Shown here piece by piece: positions 33,272 to 41,839 of a stretch of DNA of 64,000 nt. Source of the DNA: Amycolatopsis sp. WAC 01376. Its GTDB lineage: Bacteria; Actinomycetota; Actinomycetes; Mycobacteriales; Pseudonocardiaceae. Position 1 is the first letter of the stretch. Every line of letters starts with the position of its first letter. Made by a program: the position numbers and the translations under genes. The notes below the pieces were generated by a model that was given only the letters and a program-made list of their open reading frames with translations, was not told the origin of the DNA and did not search any database. Location: NCBI RefSeq assembly GCF_003947415.1, contig NZ_QHKL01000009.1:124001-188000 (forward strand), read 5' to 3'.

Positions 33272-35128
33272 ATGCCGTCCAGCCTCCGCGTCAGAAGATC
33301 GCTTCGCACGACGCAAACCACAGTGCTCGCAGGCCTGCTCCTGGCCGGTACGGCCCTCGCGCCGATCGCTTCGGCCGCCCCTGGGCCGGTCTACAAGAAT
33401 CCCCACGCTTCGACCTCCGCGCGGGTGAACGACCTGCTCAAGCGGATGAGCCTCGACGACAAGATCGGCCAGATGACCCAGGCCGAACGCGGCGCGGTCA
33501 CCCCCGATCAGGCCGCCGCGCTCAAGCTGGGGTCCTTGCTCTCCGGCGGTGGCTCGGTGCCCGCCAGCAACACGCCGAACGGGTGGGCCGACATGGTCGA
33601 CTCGTATCAGAAGGCGGCGATTTCGACGCCGCTCGGCATCCCCACGCTTTACGGCGTCGACGCCGTGCACGGCCACAACAACGTCTACGGCGCGACGATC
33701 TTCCCGCACAACATCGGCCTCGGCGCGGCCAACAATCCGCGCCTGGTCGAGAAGATCGGCCGTGCGACGGCGCTGGAAGTCGCCGGAACCGGTCCGCAGT
33801 GGGACTTTTCGCCGTGCCTGTGCGTCGCCCGTGACGATCGCTGGGGCCGGACCTACGAATCCTTCGGCGAATCCCCGCGCGACGCCATCGCCAACGCGTC
33901 GGCCATCACCGGCCTTCAAGGGCGCAGGCTCGGCGAGAAACCGGGATCGGTGCTCGCGACGGCGAAGCACTACGTCGGCGACGGCGGCACGGCGAACGGC
34001 GTCGACCAGGGCGACACCGTGATCAGCGAACGCGAACTGCGTCAGATCCACCTGCCGCCGTTCCGCGAGGCGATCGACCGCGGCGTCGGCTCGGTGATGA
34101 TCTCGTTCTCCAGTTTCCAAGGTGTGCGCATGCACGCCGAGAAGTACCTCATCACCGACGTCCTCAAGAAGGAACTGCGGTTCTCCGGACTGGTGATCTC
34201 GGACTACAACGCGATCAACCAGATCGACGGCAAGGAAGGCTTCACCCCCGAAGAGGTGCGGCTCTCGGTCAACGCGGGCATCGACATGTTCATGGTCCCG
34301 TGGGACGCGCCGCAGTTCATCGCCTATCTCAAGGCCGAAGTCGAGGCGGGCCGCGTCTCACGCGACCGGATTGACGACGCGAACCGCCGCGTCCTGGCGG
34401 AGAAGTTCAAGCTCGGCCTGTTCGAGCGCCCGTACACCGACCGTTCGCTCCAGAAGACGTTCGGCAGCAAGGAACATCGCGACCTGGCCCGGCAGGCCGT
34501 CCGCGAATCCCAGGTACTGCTGAAGAACGACGGTGTGCTGCCACTGGCGAAGAAGAACAACAAGATCTTCGTCGCGGGTAAGAACGCGAACGACATCGGC
34601 AACCAGGCGGGCGGCTGGACGCTCACCTGGCAAGGGCAGAGCGGCCCGGTGATCCCGGGCACGACCATCCTCGACGGCATCAAGTCGGGGGCGGGGAAGG
34701 GAACCACGGTGACCTATGACCGTGCGGGTGACGGAATCGACGGCAGCTACCAGGTCGCCGTCGCCGTGGTGGGCGAAACGCCGTACGCCGAAGGACAGGG
34801 AGACCGTCCGAACGGCTTCGGACTCGACGCGGAAGACCTCGCCACGATCGCCAAGCTGAAGAGCACCGGGGTTCCGGTCGTCGTGGTGACCGTCTCCGGG
34901 CGTCCGCTCGACATCGCACCGCAACTGCCGCAGTTCGACGGGCTTCTCGCCGCCTGGCTCCCTGGCAGCGAAGGCGCCGGTGTCGCCGATGTCCTTTACG
35001 GCGACTACAACCCGACCGGGAAGCTGACGTTCAGCTGGCCGACCAGTGCGGCGCAGGAACCGGTGAACGTCGGTGACGGCAAGAAGGCGCTGTACCCGTA
35101 CGGCTACGGCCTGCGGTACCGCCGGTAG
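33272..35128 (+). CDS. Secreted GH3 beta-glucosidase
   Basis: 618-residue extracellular glycoside hydrolase family 3 enzyme, likely releasing glucose from beta-glucans or cello-oligosaccharides. ATG 33272 follows GGAGG by five bases; an upstream start 14 codons earlier lacks one. Signal peptide TTVLAGLLLAGTALAPIASA. The barrel contains MSLDDKIGQMTQAE, GVDAVHGHNNVYGAT and the nucleophile aspartate in GLVISDYNA (about residue 311); the second domain has KHYVGDGG earlier and LAAWLPGSEGAGVADVLYGDYNPTGKL, typical of GH3. It ends against two hairpins facing the MFS gene. Confidence 0.93.
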   Translation: MPSSLRVRRSLRTTQTTVLAGLLLAGTALAPIASAAPGPVYKNPHASTSARVNDLLKRMSLDDKIGQMTQAERGAVTPDQAAALKLGSLLSGGGSVPASNTPNGWADMVDSYQKAAISTPLGIPTLYGVDAVHGHNNVYGATIFPHNIGLGAANNPRLVEKIGRATALEVAGTGPQWDFSPCLCVARDDRWGRTYESFGESPRDAIANASAITGLQGRRLGEKPGSVLATAKHYVGDGGTANGVDQGDTVISERELRQIHLPPFREAIDRGVGSVMISFSSFQGVRMHAEKYLITDVLKKELRFSGLVISDYNAINQIDGKEGFTPEEVRLSVNAGIDMFMVPWDAPQFIAYLKAEVEAGRVSRDRIDDANRRVLAEKFKLGLFERPYTDRSLQKTFGSKEHRDLARQAVRESQVLLKNDGVLPLAKKNNKIFVAGKNANDIGNQAGGWTLTWQGQSGPVIPGTTILDGIKSGAGKGTTVTYDRAGDGIDGSYQVAVAVVGETPYAEGQGDRPNGFGLDAEDLATIAKLKSTGVPVVVVTVSGRPLDIAPQLPQFDGLLAAWLPGSEGAGVADVLYGDYNPTGKLTFSWPTSAAQEPVNVGDGKKALYPYGYGLRYRR

Positions 35129-35151
35129 CTTCCGCCGTCGGCGCGGATGCA

Positions 35152-35198
35152 ATGAAAGGTCCTTTCCTTGCAAATTTTGCAAGGAAAGGACCTTTCAT
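35152..35198. terminator. Perfect 23-bp inverted repeat, one-base loop
   Basis: Arms 35152-35174 (ATGAAAGGTCCTTTCCTTGC...) and 35176-35198 are exactly complementary around a single T. It follows the glucosidase stop by 23 bases. The arm opening ATGAAAGG resembles the arms at 2358 and 51471. Likely terminator between converging genes. Confidence 0.7.
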
Positions 35199-35220
35199 AG
35201 CGTGGGCGGCGGACCCACGA

Positions 35221-35246
35221 GCCGCATTCAGAGGACTAAATGCGGC
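35221..35246. repeat. Single copy of the CCGCATTCAGAGGAC repeat
   Basis: GCCGCATTCAGAGGACTAAA ending ATGCGGC, an 8-base-arm hairpin (GCCGCATT/AATGCGGC) that matches the inverted copy at 26441-26464. It lies just past the MFS stop codon. Confidence 0.65.
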
Positions 35247-35253
35247 AAGGGGG

Positions 35254-36867
35254 TCAGGCAGCGCCGGCGGCGGGTTCCAGGGCGGGGGAGCGAGGCGCCC
35301 GCGCAGCCGGGCGGCGCATGGTGAGCGCCGCGAGCACGCCCAGCACCAGCACCGCGGCCGGGAGTAGCAGCGTCACCCGCGCCGCGTCGGTGAGTCCATT
35401 GTGGACGGCGTCGAGCGCGAGCCGTTGCGCCTGCTCGGCGACGTCGGAAGGCAGGCCGGGGAACGCCGTCGGCCCGGAAGAACCGAACTCCCCGGTCGAT
35501 TCCGCGGCCTTCGCGACGCCTTCCGCGAACGGCGCCCGGTACTGTTCCGGCAACGCGCTCGCGGCCGACACCGCCTCGTCGGCGATCGACGCACTGATCC
35601 GCGCCTGCAGCAGCACACCGACGGCGGCGCTGCCGAGTACGCCGCCGACCTGGCGGGCGGTGTTGAAGATGCCCGACGCGGTCCCGACGAGCCGCGGTTC
35701 GACCGAACTCATCGCCAGGTTGCCCATCGGCGCGAAGATGAACCCGATTCCGAGACCCGCCACCAGCAGTGCCGGGGTGAGCGTCCACGCGTTCGCTCCC
35801 GCCCGCGCGATCAGCGCCACCAGGCCCAGCCCCACGGACAGCGCCGCCAGTCCGATGATCAGCAGGAACTTGCCGTTGACCTTGTCCGAAGCGCGGCCGA
35901 CGAATGGGCCGATCATGCCCGCCAGCAACGACATCGGCGCGAACAGTAACCCGGACATCGTCGGTGATTCGCCGAGCACGGCCTGGATGTAGATCACCAG
36001 CGGCAGGAACATGCCGGTCATCGCGAAGCCGACGGTGACCGCGGTCAGCGCCCCGGCCGAGAAGTTGCGGTTCGCGAAGACACCCAGCGGCAGCAGCGGT
36101 TCCTTGCGGTTGAACCGTTGCCACAACACGAAAGCGACCAGCAGCGCGACGCCGGCGCCGATGATCTCGAACACGGTGATCGGCCCGAACACTCGGCCCC
36201 ACTCGTAGTGCTGTCCATTTTGGACGCCGTAGACGACGCAGAACAAGCCGGCGCCGGACAGCAGGATCCCGGGAACGTCGAAGGAATGCGAGTGTTTCGG
36301 CTGCCAGTCCGGCACCTTGAGCAACGCCAGTGCGAACGCGACCACTCCGACCGGAAGGTTGACGAAGAAGATCCATTCCCAGCCGAGGTGGTCGACGAGC
36401 ACACCGCCGAGCAGCGGTCCGGCGATGGCCGCGATGCCGGCGACACCGCTCCAAAGTCCCATCGCGGGGCCGCGTTTCGACGGCGGGAACAGGTGGCTGA
36501 TGAACGCCAGCGTCTGCGGCGTCATCAAAGCGGCCCCGAGTCCCTGCACCGCGCGGGCCGCGATCAGCATCTCCACCGAACCGGACAGGCCGCACCACAG
36601 CGACGCCAGCGTGAACACCACGAGCCCGGCCAGATAGACGCGTTTCGGGCCGAAGCGGTCGCCGAGGCGGCTGGCGAACAGCATGGGCACCGCGTAGGTG
36701 AGCAGGTAGACGCTGATCACCCAGACGATCGCGTTCAGCCCGGCGCCGAGTTCGCGCAGCATCGAGGGAATCGCGGTCGAAACGATCGTGGTGTCCAGCA
36801 GGATCATGAAGAAACCCAGGCACAGCGCGGAAAGCGCCGCCCACGGGTTAGCTTGTCTTGCGTTCAT
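35254..36867 (-). CDS. MFS multidrug exporter, DHA2/EmrB-QacA family (14 TM)
   Basis: 537-residue proton-driven drug exporter with about fourteen helices. Motif A-like RLGDRFGPKRVYLAGLVVF after helix 2, the motif D1 region LDTTIVSTAIPSMLRELG in helix 1 and motif C-like GPLLGGVLVDHLGWEWIFFVNLPVG are all clear. Its ATG at 36867 overlaps the end of the PadR gene by 20 bases, so regulator and pump are co-transcribed. Probably induced when PadR binds a toxic compound; substrate unknown. Confidence 0.92.
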   Translation of the reverse strand: MNARQANPWAALSALCLGFFMILLDTTIVSTAIPSMLRELGAGLNAIVWVISVYLLTYAVPMLFASRLGDRFGPKRVYLAGLVVFTLASLWCGLSGSVEMLIAARAVQGLGAALMTPQTLAFISHLFPPSKRGPAMGLWSGVAGIAAIAGPLLGGVLVDHLGWEWIFFVNLPVGVVAFALALLKVPDWQPKHSHSFDVPGILLSGAGLFCVVYGVQNGQHYEWGRVFGPITVFEIIGAGVALLVAFVLWQRFNRKEPLLPLGVFANRNFSAGALTAVTVGFAMTGMFLPLVIYIQAVLGESPTMSGLLFAPMSLLAGMIGPFVGRASDKVNGKFLLIIGLAALSVGLGLVALIARAGANAWTLTPALLVAGLGIGFIFAPMGNLAMSSVEPRLVGTASGIFNTARQVGGVLGSAAVGVLLQARISASIADEAVSAASALPEQYRAPFAEGVAKAAESTGEFGSSGPTAFPGLPSDVAEQAQRLALDAVHNGLTDAARVTLLLPAAVLVLGVLAALTMRRPAARAPRSPALEPAAGAA

Positions 36868-37474
36868 CGGTGTCGTCCTCGGTGACCAGGTTGAGGTGCG
36901 GCGTGCAGTGCTCCTGGAACCCGATGCGACCGGATTCGAGGTCTCCGATCAGTTTCTGGGTCCAGTCGAGCTCGAAGGCGCGCCGCGCGGTGGCATAGGA
37001 CCAGTCGAGCCAGTAGACCTCGGGGAGCTTGTGCTCCTTGACCAGGTTTTCGAGCACGACCTGATCGGAAGCGATGGCGGCCTGTAGCCGCAGCACGCGG
37101 TGTTTGAGCTGGGTGAGCGTCATCTCCGGGCCGAGCTCGTCGATGACGGCGAGCGCGCTGAGGTACTCGGGGTACTCCTCGGCGGGCGTGGCCAGCATGT
37201 CCTGCGCCCGGTCGACGAACTCGTCGCGACCGGCCTCCGTCATCGCGTACAGGGTGCGCTCGGGGCGTTTCCCGTCCCGCTGTGTCTCGACGATCTCGAC
37301 GAAACCGTTCTCCGCCAGGCGGTCCACCGTGTGGTAGAGCGAGCCGGCCTTCACTTTGACGCGCGTGCTGACGTAGCGCTCCTTCATCAGCTGCGCCATC
37401 TCGTACGGATGCATGGGCCGCTCGTGAAGGAGTTCGAGCACCGCCATCGCGAGCGGGGTGAGCTTCGCGGCCAT
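36848..37474 (-). CDS. PadR-family transcriptional regulator
   Basis: 208 residues. Winged helix at the N-terminus (LTPLAMAVLELLHERPMHPYEMAQLM, VKAGSLYHTVDRLAENGFVE) and a C-terminal dimerisation helix region (QLKHRVLRLQAAIASDQVVLENL), as in PadR subfamily 1/2 repressors with the Vir_act_alpha_C-like tail. First gene of a two-gene operon with the MFS pump. A 46-bp palindrome overlaps its ribosome site and start, so autorepression is likely. Confidence 0.9.
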   Translation of the reverse strand: MAAKLTPLAMAVLELLHERPMHPYEMAQLMKERYVSTRVKVKAGSLYHTVDRLAENGFVEIVETQRDGKRPERTLYAMTEAGRDEFVDRAQDMLATPAEEYPEYLSALAVIDELGPEMTLTQLKHRVLRLQAAIASDQVVLENLVKEHKLPEVYWLDWSYATARRAFELDWTQKLIGDLESGRIGFQEHCTPHLNLVTEDDTDERKTS

Positions 37475-37475
37475 G

Positions 37476-37521
37476 ATAGTCCCCTCGGATGATTCCGTAC
37501 TGATTATTCCGAGTGGACTAT
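37476..37521. promoter_or_regulatory. 46-bp composite palindrome, candidate PadR operator
   Basis: ATAGTCC-C-CTCGGA (37476-37489), 18-base centre, then TCCGAG-T-GGACTAT (37508-37521): 14-base arms with 13 of 14 pairs. It sits directly upstream of the PadR ATG (37474) and covers the GAGGGG ribosome site on the minus strand. Confidence 0.55.
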
Positions 37522-37552
37522 ATGGCAGGGCGCGACCGGGCTCAAGTACGGG

Positions 37553-37624
37553 GTTCGCGTGCTTGGAGGCGTAACTCGCGTGTCTGGAGGCGTGACTCGC
37601 GTGCTTGGAGGCGGAACTCGCGGG
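37553..37624. repeat. Family A 21-bp repeat array (3 units plus ACTCGCGGG end)
   Basis: Units 37553-37573, 37574-37594 and 37595-37615 share ACTCGCGTG-(T/C)TGGAGGCGTA with a few changes, followed by the truncated ACTCGCGGG at 37616-37624. Same length (72 bp), layout and ending as 16369-16440, and again it abuts the stop codon of a minus-strand gene. Confidence 0.87.
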
Positions 37625-37945
37625 TCAGTTCAGCGGTCTGGGGCCGATTTCGCGTTCGAGGAAGCGGTGGTACTCGATGGCCGCGATCGAGTTCTCCAGC
37701 TGTTCGAACGTCGGCGCGGGGAGCGCGCCGTTGAAGACGATGGTCAGGCTTTTACGCGGGATGTTGATGACGTACGGATCGACGTCCAGCTCCGCGCAGT
37801 ACTCGCGGAGGACGGCCGTCCAGTGGTCCAGGTCCTCGTCCTCACCGAGGTGCTCCCAGCGCGCGACGATCCAGTTGCCGTTGATCAGCTGGCCCGCCAT
37901 CTCCCGTGGATGGTGGACCATGTACGGCTCGGCGACGTCGTTCAT
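37625..37945 (-). CDS. Unknown protein coupled to DUF397 gene
   Basis: 106 residues from ATG 37945, which overlaps the stop of the DUF397 gene (ATGA). Soluble, acidic, with NGNWIVARWEHLGEDEDLDHW, then YVINIPRKSLTIVFNGA and EYHRFLEREIG. No motif or family recognised. Its coupling to a DUF397 protein and an XRE regulator suggests a role in the same module. The 3' end abuts the repeat array at 37553-37624. Confidence 0.65.
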   Translation of the reverse strand: MNDVAEPYMVHHPREMAGQLINGNWIVARWEHLGEDEDLDHWTAVLREYCAELDVDPYVINIPRKSLTIVFNGALPAPTFEQLENSIAAIEYHRFLEREIGPRPLN

Positions 37946-38148
37946 CGGCCAAGGTGGTCGAGGAGCGCGGCGAAGGACTCGGACGGCAGCACCAGGATGG
38001 GCCGGGTCTCGTCCGGCATCGCCCACTGTTTGGTGTCCCGGATGCCGACCAGGCCGGGTGCGGCGCCGACCTCGACGCAGGCGTTCTCTTCCCAGTGCGT
38101 GTAGGTCGACTTGTGCCAGCCGGTCATGTTCTCGTGCCAGGTGGTCAT
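37942..38148 (-). CDS. DUF397 domain protein
   Basis: 68 residues, the usual size. WHKSTYTHWEENACVEVG and IRDTKQWAMPDETRPILVLPSESFAALLDHL are the DUF397 signatures. Start at ATG 38148; the longer open frame upstream has no family similarity. DUF397 proteins are encoded beside XRE/DUF5753 regulators in actinobacteria and are thought to work with them in development or antibiotic control (WhiJ/AbaA-like systems; partly inference for this gene). Confidence 0.85.
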   Translation of the reverse strand: MTTWHENMTGWHKSTYTHWEENACVEVGAAPGLVGIRDTKQWAMPDETRPILVLPSESFAALLDHLGR

Positions 38149-38308
38149 CGGAGGCCCTTTCCCCAGTGACTGTTTCGGCAAGTAGACGGGTTGCGCGGCA
38201 GCAAGGTTGGCGAGATCGGGTGATCTGTGCCCGCTGGTCGGTGAACGGCTTCGGTGATCGCGTTCGGCGCACGAAAGTGGGCCTTCACCGACAGCTGCTT
38301 TACTCACG

Positions 38309-38327
38309 ATGCACTCTCGGAGTGCAT
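38309..38327. promoter_or_regulatory. Perfect dyad ATGCACTC-TCG-GAGTGCAT near the XRE/DUF397 genes
   Basis: Eight-base arms 38309-38316 and 38320-38327 with a 3-base centre. It lies in the gap between the XRE gene stop and the DUF397 gene (38149-38345), 160 bases before the DUF397 start, where the promoter of that gene should be. Candidate operator of the XRE regulator. The half-site GCACTC also occurs in CIRCE, but there the centre is nine bases. Confidence 0.5.
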
Positions 38328-38345
38328 AGCGCAAAGGGTCTTAGG

Positions 38346-39179
38346 TCACCGAAGTGGTTCGACCGCGAGCTGTCGGTAGTCGGCCGCGATCCGCGTCAGA
38401 TGCGAGCAGGCGACGTCGCCATAAGTGGCGTAGCGCTCGACTTCGGCGAAGTTCTTCTCGTAATCGGCGACTTCGCGTTCGTCCGTCACGAGCGCCGTGG
38501 CCGTCTGCGTCCCGAGGAGCACCGCGCGCGAGTCGTAGATGTCGAAACCGTGGAGCACGGCGACCGACACCGGCGTGGTCCACGGGATGACGCCGAGCCG
38601 CACCCGGCCGCGGCGGGACACCTCGATGAGGTGACCGAGCTGGGCCAGCATGGTCGCCGCGCCGCCCATGTTCCAGCGCAGGGCGCCTTCGGTGAGCACG
38701 AAGTGGAACTCGCGGTTCGAGTCGAGGATCCGCTGGCGTTCCAGCCGGGCCTCGACGGTCTGGTCGCGTTCGTCCGACGGCAGGGAATCGTCGAACAGCG
38801 CGGTGATGTAGTCGCGGGTCTGGAGCAGGCCGAACACGATGGTCGGCTGGAAACTGCGGATACGCGCGGACGCCGTCTCGATCTTGCCGATGCGCTGCTG
38901 CATCCGCCAGGCGCCGCGCTGGAGGACGACGCGGGCGGGGGACGCCTCTTCGCGGAGGTCCCGCGTGATCGCGACCAACGTCCGCCGGACCTTCGCGGGT
39001 GCGCGGTACGCCCGGCACAACGCGACGACCTGGTCCTCCGTCGGCATGAACGCGCCGGTTTCGACGCGGGAGACCTTCGACTGACTGAGACCGGTGAGCC
39101 TGGCCGCTTCGGTACCGGACAACCCGGCGGCTTTGCGCAGACGGCGCAACTCGGTGGAAAGCTGATCCTGGTTCGTCAC
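38346..39179 (-). CDS. XRE-family regulator with DUF5753 domain
   Basis: 277 residues from GTG 39179. The helix-turn-helix is in LRRLRKAAGLSGTEAARLTGLSQSKVSRVETG; the remaining about 190 residues form the DUF5753 ligand/partner domain (SFQPTIVFGLLQTRDYITAL, RLERQRIL, FVLTEGALRW, LGVIPW). An ATG/GTG 15 codons upstream is possible. Genes of this type pair with DUF397 partners, here at 37942-38148. Confidence 0.9.
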   Translation of the reverse strand: MTNQDQLSTELRRLRKAAGLSGTEAARLTGLSQSKVSRVETGAFMPTEDQVVALCRAYRAPAKVRRTLVAITRDLREEASPARVVLQRGAWRMQQRIGKIETASARIRSFQPTIVFGLLQTRDYITALFDDSLPSDERDQTVEARLERQRILDSNREFHFVLTEGALRWNMGGAATMLAQLGHLIEVSRRGRVRLGVIPWTTPVSVAVLHGFDIYDSRAVLLGTQTATALVTDEREVADYEKNFAEVERYATYGDVACSHLTRIAADYRQLAVEPLR

Positions 39180-39264
39180 GCACGGCTTTCTGAGGGCGGA
39201 TCCGGTCGGCAGGACTGTCACCATAGTCCGCGGAAACCGGATCCGCGCCGTCAGAAGGTCCGTG

Positions 39265-39483
39265 TCAGCGAGGAAGCGCCGAAGCCCGCCAAGCGCCTTC
39301 GCCGGGGGCGAGCGGGGCCCGCACGAGTGAAGCCTTGTCCGCCCACCACGAATCCCGTTTCGGTGCCGGTTCCGGCGCCCGCGCGCCGGCCGCCGCCGCG
39401 ACGACGGCGGTCAGCGCGGCGAGTTCGGCGTCGTCCGGATTGCCGCGGACGACCTTCAGCAGCGGGGTTTCGGGCGTGCTCAC
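39265..39483 (-). CDS. accE: Acyl-CoA carboxylase epsilon subunit
   Basis: 72 residues from a GTG that overlaps the accD stop (GTGA). LLKVVRGNPDDAELAALTAV is the conserved AccE/PccE helix region and the C-terminal half is basic and disordered with WW and a final ALPR. In actinobacteria epsilon subunits hold the alpha and beta chains together and raise activity. It is too short and GTG-started to be found by ATG-only calling. Partner of the beta chain directly upstream. Confidence 0.88.
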   Translation of the reverse strand: MSTPETPLLKVVRGNPDDAELAALTAVVAAAAGARAPEPAPKRDSWWADKASLVRAPLAPGEGAWRASALPR

Positions 39484-41117
39484 AGCGGGATGTTCCCGTG
39501 CTTCTTGGGCGGCAGGCTTTCCCGCTTGCCTTGGAGCAGCGACAGCGCCTTCGCGATGTGACCGCGGGTGTGCGCGGGCACGATCACCGAGTCGACGTAA
39601 CCGCGCTCGGCCGCCGCGTACGGGTTCAGGAGTGTGTCCTCGTACTCCTGGATCAGCTCGGCGCGCAGCGCGTCGACGTCCTTGCCGTCGGCGGCGGCCG
39701 CGGCGAGGGTCTTGCGGTGCACGATGTTCGCCGCGCCCTGCGCGCCCATGACCGCGACCTGCGCCGTCGGCCACGCCAGGTTGATGTCCGCGCCGAGGTG
39801 CTTCGACCCCATGACGTCGTACGCGCCGCCGTACGCCTTGCGGGTGATGACGGTGACGAGCGGGACGGTCGCTTCGGCATAGGCGTAGATCAGCTTCGCG
39901 CCGCGGCGGATGATGCCGTTCCACTCCTGGTCGGTGCCGGGCAGGAAGCCGGGGACGTCGACGAAGGTCAGCACCGGGATGTTGAACGCGTCGCAGGTGC
40001 GCACGAACCGCGCGGCCTTCTCGGACGCGTCGATGTCGAGGCAGCCGGCGAACTGGGTCGGCTGGTTCGCCACGATGCCGACGCTGCGCCCGTTCACCCG
40101 GCCGAAGCCGACCAGGATGTTGGGTGCGAACAGTTCGTGCACCTCGAGGAAGTCGCCGTCGTCGACGACGCGGTTGATGACCTCGTGCATGTCGTACGGC
40201 TGGTTCGGCGAATCCGGGATGAGCGTGTCGAGTTCGCGGTCGGACTCGGTCACGTCGTCGAAGAAGCCGCCCGCCGGCGCGTCCGTCTCGAACAGCGGCG
40301 CTTCGGACAGGTTGTTCGCGGGGAGGAACGAGAGCAGTTCTTTGACGTAGGCGATCGCGTCCTCGTCGTCGGAACCGAGGTAGTGCGCGACGCCCGAACG
40401 GGTGTTGTGCGTGCGCCCGCCACCGAGTTCCTCGAAAGTGACCTCTTCGCCGGTCACGGTCTTCACGACGTCGGGGCCGGTGATGAACATGTGGGAGGTC
40501 TTGTCGACCATCACCACGAAGTCGGTCAGCGCGGGGGAGTAGACGTGCCCGCCCGCGTTGGCGCCCATGATCAGCGAGATCTGCGGGATCACGCCGGACG
40601 CCTTGACGTTGCGGTTGAAGATCTCGCCGTACAGCCCGAGCGAGACGACGCCTTCCTGGATCCGCGCGCCGCCGCCCTCGTTGATGCCGATGATCGGACG
40701 GCCGGTCTTGATCGCCAGGTCCATCACCTTGACGATCTTCTCGCCGTACACCTCGCCGAGTGAACCGCCGAAGACGGTGACGTCCTGGCTGAACACGCAC
40801 ACCGGGCGGCCGTCGACGGTGCCGTAGCCGGTGACGACGCCATCGCCGTACGGCCTGTTCTTCTCCTGGCCGAAGTTCACCGAGCGGTGCTTCGCCAGCT
40901 CGTCGAGTTCGACGAACGAGCCTTCGTCCAGCAGCAGGTCGATCCGCTCGCGGGCGGTCTTCTTGCCCTTGGCGTGCTGTTTCTCCACCGCCCTCGCGGA
41001 ACCCGCGTGCACCGCCTCGTCATACCGGCGGTACAGGTCGGCCAGCTTGCCGGCCGTCGTGTGGATGTCCGGTTCGTCCTCGGGCGGCGTCCCGAGCGGC
41101 TCCGTCGCACTGCTCAT
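39480..41117 (-). CDS. accD5: Acyl-CoA (propionyl-CoA) carboxylase beta chain
   Basis: 545-residue carboxyltransferase. TARERIDLLLDEGSFVELDELAKHRS at the N-terminus, GGARIQEGVVSLGLYGEIF for the biotin/CoA pocket in the first half, and KLIYAYAEATVPLVTVITRKAYGGAYDVMGSKHLGADI in the second are the twin oxyanion-hole regions. The residue Asp preceding V in GAYDVMG matches propionyl-preferring AccD5 enzymes. It works with the alpha chain at 27944-29734 and AccE to make methylmalonyl-CoA for MutAB. Gene order accE-accD-birA matches mycobacteria but birA is 14 kb away. Confidence 0.94.
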   Translation of the reverse strand: MSSATEPLGTPPEDEPDIHTTAGKLADLYRRYDEAVHAGSARAVEKQHAKGKKTARERIDLLLDEGSFVELDELAKHRSVNFGQEKNRPYGDGVVTGYGTVDGRPVCVFSQDVTVFGGSLGEVYGEKIVKVMDLAIKTGRPIIGINEGGGARIQEGVVSLGLYGEIFNRNVKASGVIPQISLIMGANAGGHVYSPALTDFVVMVDKTSHMFITGPDVVKTVTGEEVTFEELGGGRTHNTRSGVAHYLGSDDEDAIAYVKELLSFLPANNLSEAPLFETDAPAGGFFDDVTESDRELDTLIPDSPNQPYDMHEVINRVVDDGDFLEVHELFAPNILVGFGRVNGRSVGIVANQPTQFAGCLDIDASEKAARFVRTCDAFNIPVLTFVDVPGFLPGTDQEWNGIIRRGAKLIYAYAEATVPLVTVITRKAYGGAYDVMGSKHLGADINLAWPTAQVAVMGAQGAANIVHRKTLAAAAADGKDVDALRAELIQEYEDTLLNPYAAAERGYVDSVIVPAHTRGHIAKALSLLQGKRESLPPKKHGNIPL

Positions 41118-41176
41118 GAAACCGCAGCCTAGCTACTCGACGGTCACTTCGCGTGTGGCGTAGGCAACGTCCGTCG

Positions 41177-41839
41177 CTAGATCGAAGCACGCACCAGACC
41201 GGACTCGTAGGCCGCGATCACGAGCTGCGCCCGGTCCCGTGCCGCGAGTTTGTGCAGGAGGTGGCCGATATGCGTCTTCACCGTCGCCAGCCCGAGGTGC
41301 AGGGACCCGGCGATCTCGTCGTTCGACAGGCCGCGCGCGATCAGGCCAAGGACCTCGCGTTCGCGGGTGGTGATGTTGTCCAGCGACGCCGCGACGCGCT
41401 GGCCCGGTTCGGGCAGCCGGGCGAATTCGGCGATGAGCCTTCGCGTGATCGAAGGGGCGAGCAGTCCTTCGCCCGCCGCGACGACCCGGATCGCGGTCAG
41501 CAGTTCGGCGGGCGGGGTGTCCTTCAGCAGGAATCCGCTGGCGCCCGCGCGCAGGGCCGAATAGACGTAGGCGTCGAGGTCGAAGGTCGTCAGCATCAGC
41601 ACGTGGACGCCTTCGGTGGCGGCCGACGCGCAGATCCGCCGGGTCGCTTCGATGCCGTCCAGCTCCGGCATGCGGACGTCCATCAGCACGACGTCGGGGC
41701 GTTCCTTCTCGGCCAGTTCCGCCGCCTCCACGCCGTCGCTCGCCTCCCCGACGACTTCGAGGTCCGGCGCGCTGTCGACGAGCACGCGGAAACTGCCGCG
41801 CAGCAACGCCTGGTCGTCGGCGATCAGTACGCGGATCAT
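41177..41839 (-). CDS. NarL/LuxR-type response regulator
   Basis: 220 residues. Receiver with ADDQ at the N-terminus, phospho-acceptor Asp in DVVLMDVRMP (about residue 54), Thr and Lys in LMLTTFD and GFLLKDTP; LuxR helix-turn-helix ITTREREVLGLIARGLSNDEIAGSLHLGLATVKTHIGHLL. Pairs with the sensor kinase just upstream; their ends overlap by ATGA (41836-41839). Signal and targets unknown. Confidence 0.93.
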   Translation of the reverse strand: MIRVLIADDQALLRGSFRVLVDSAPDLEVVGEASDGVEAAELAEKERPDVVLMDVRMPELDGIEATRRICASAATEGVHVLMLTTFDLDAYVYSALRAGASGFLLKDTPPAELLTAIRVVAAGEGLLAPSITRRLIAEFARLPEPGQRVAASLDNITTREREVLGLIARGLSNDEIAGSLHLGLATVKTHIGHLLHKLAARDRAQLVIAAYESGLVRASI

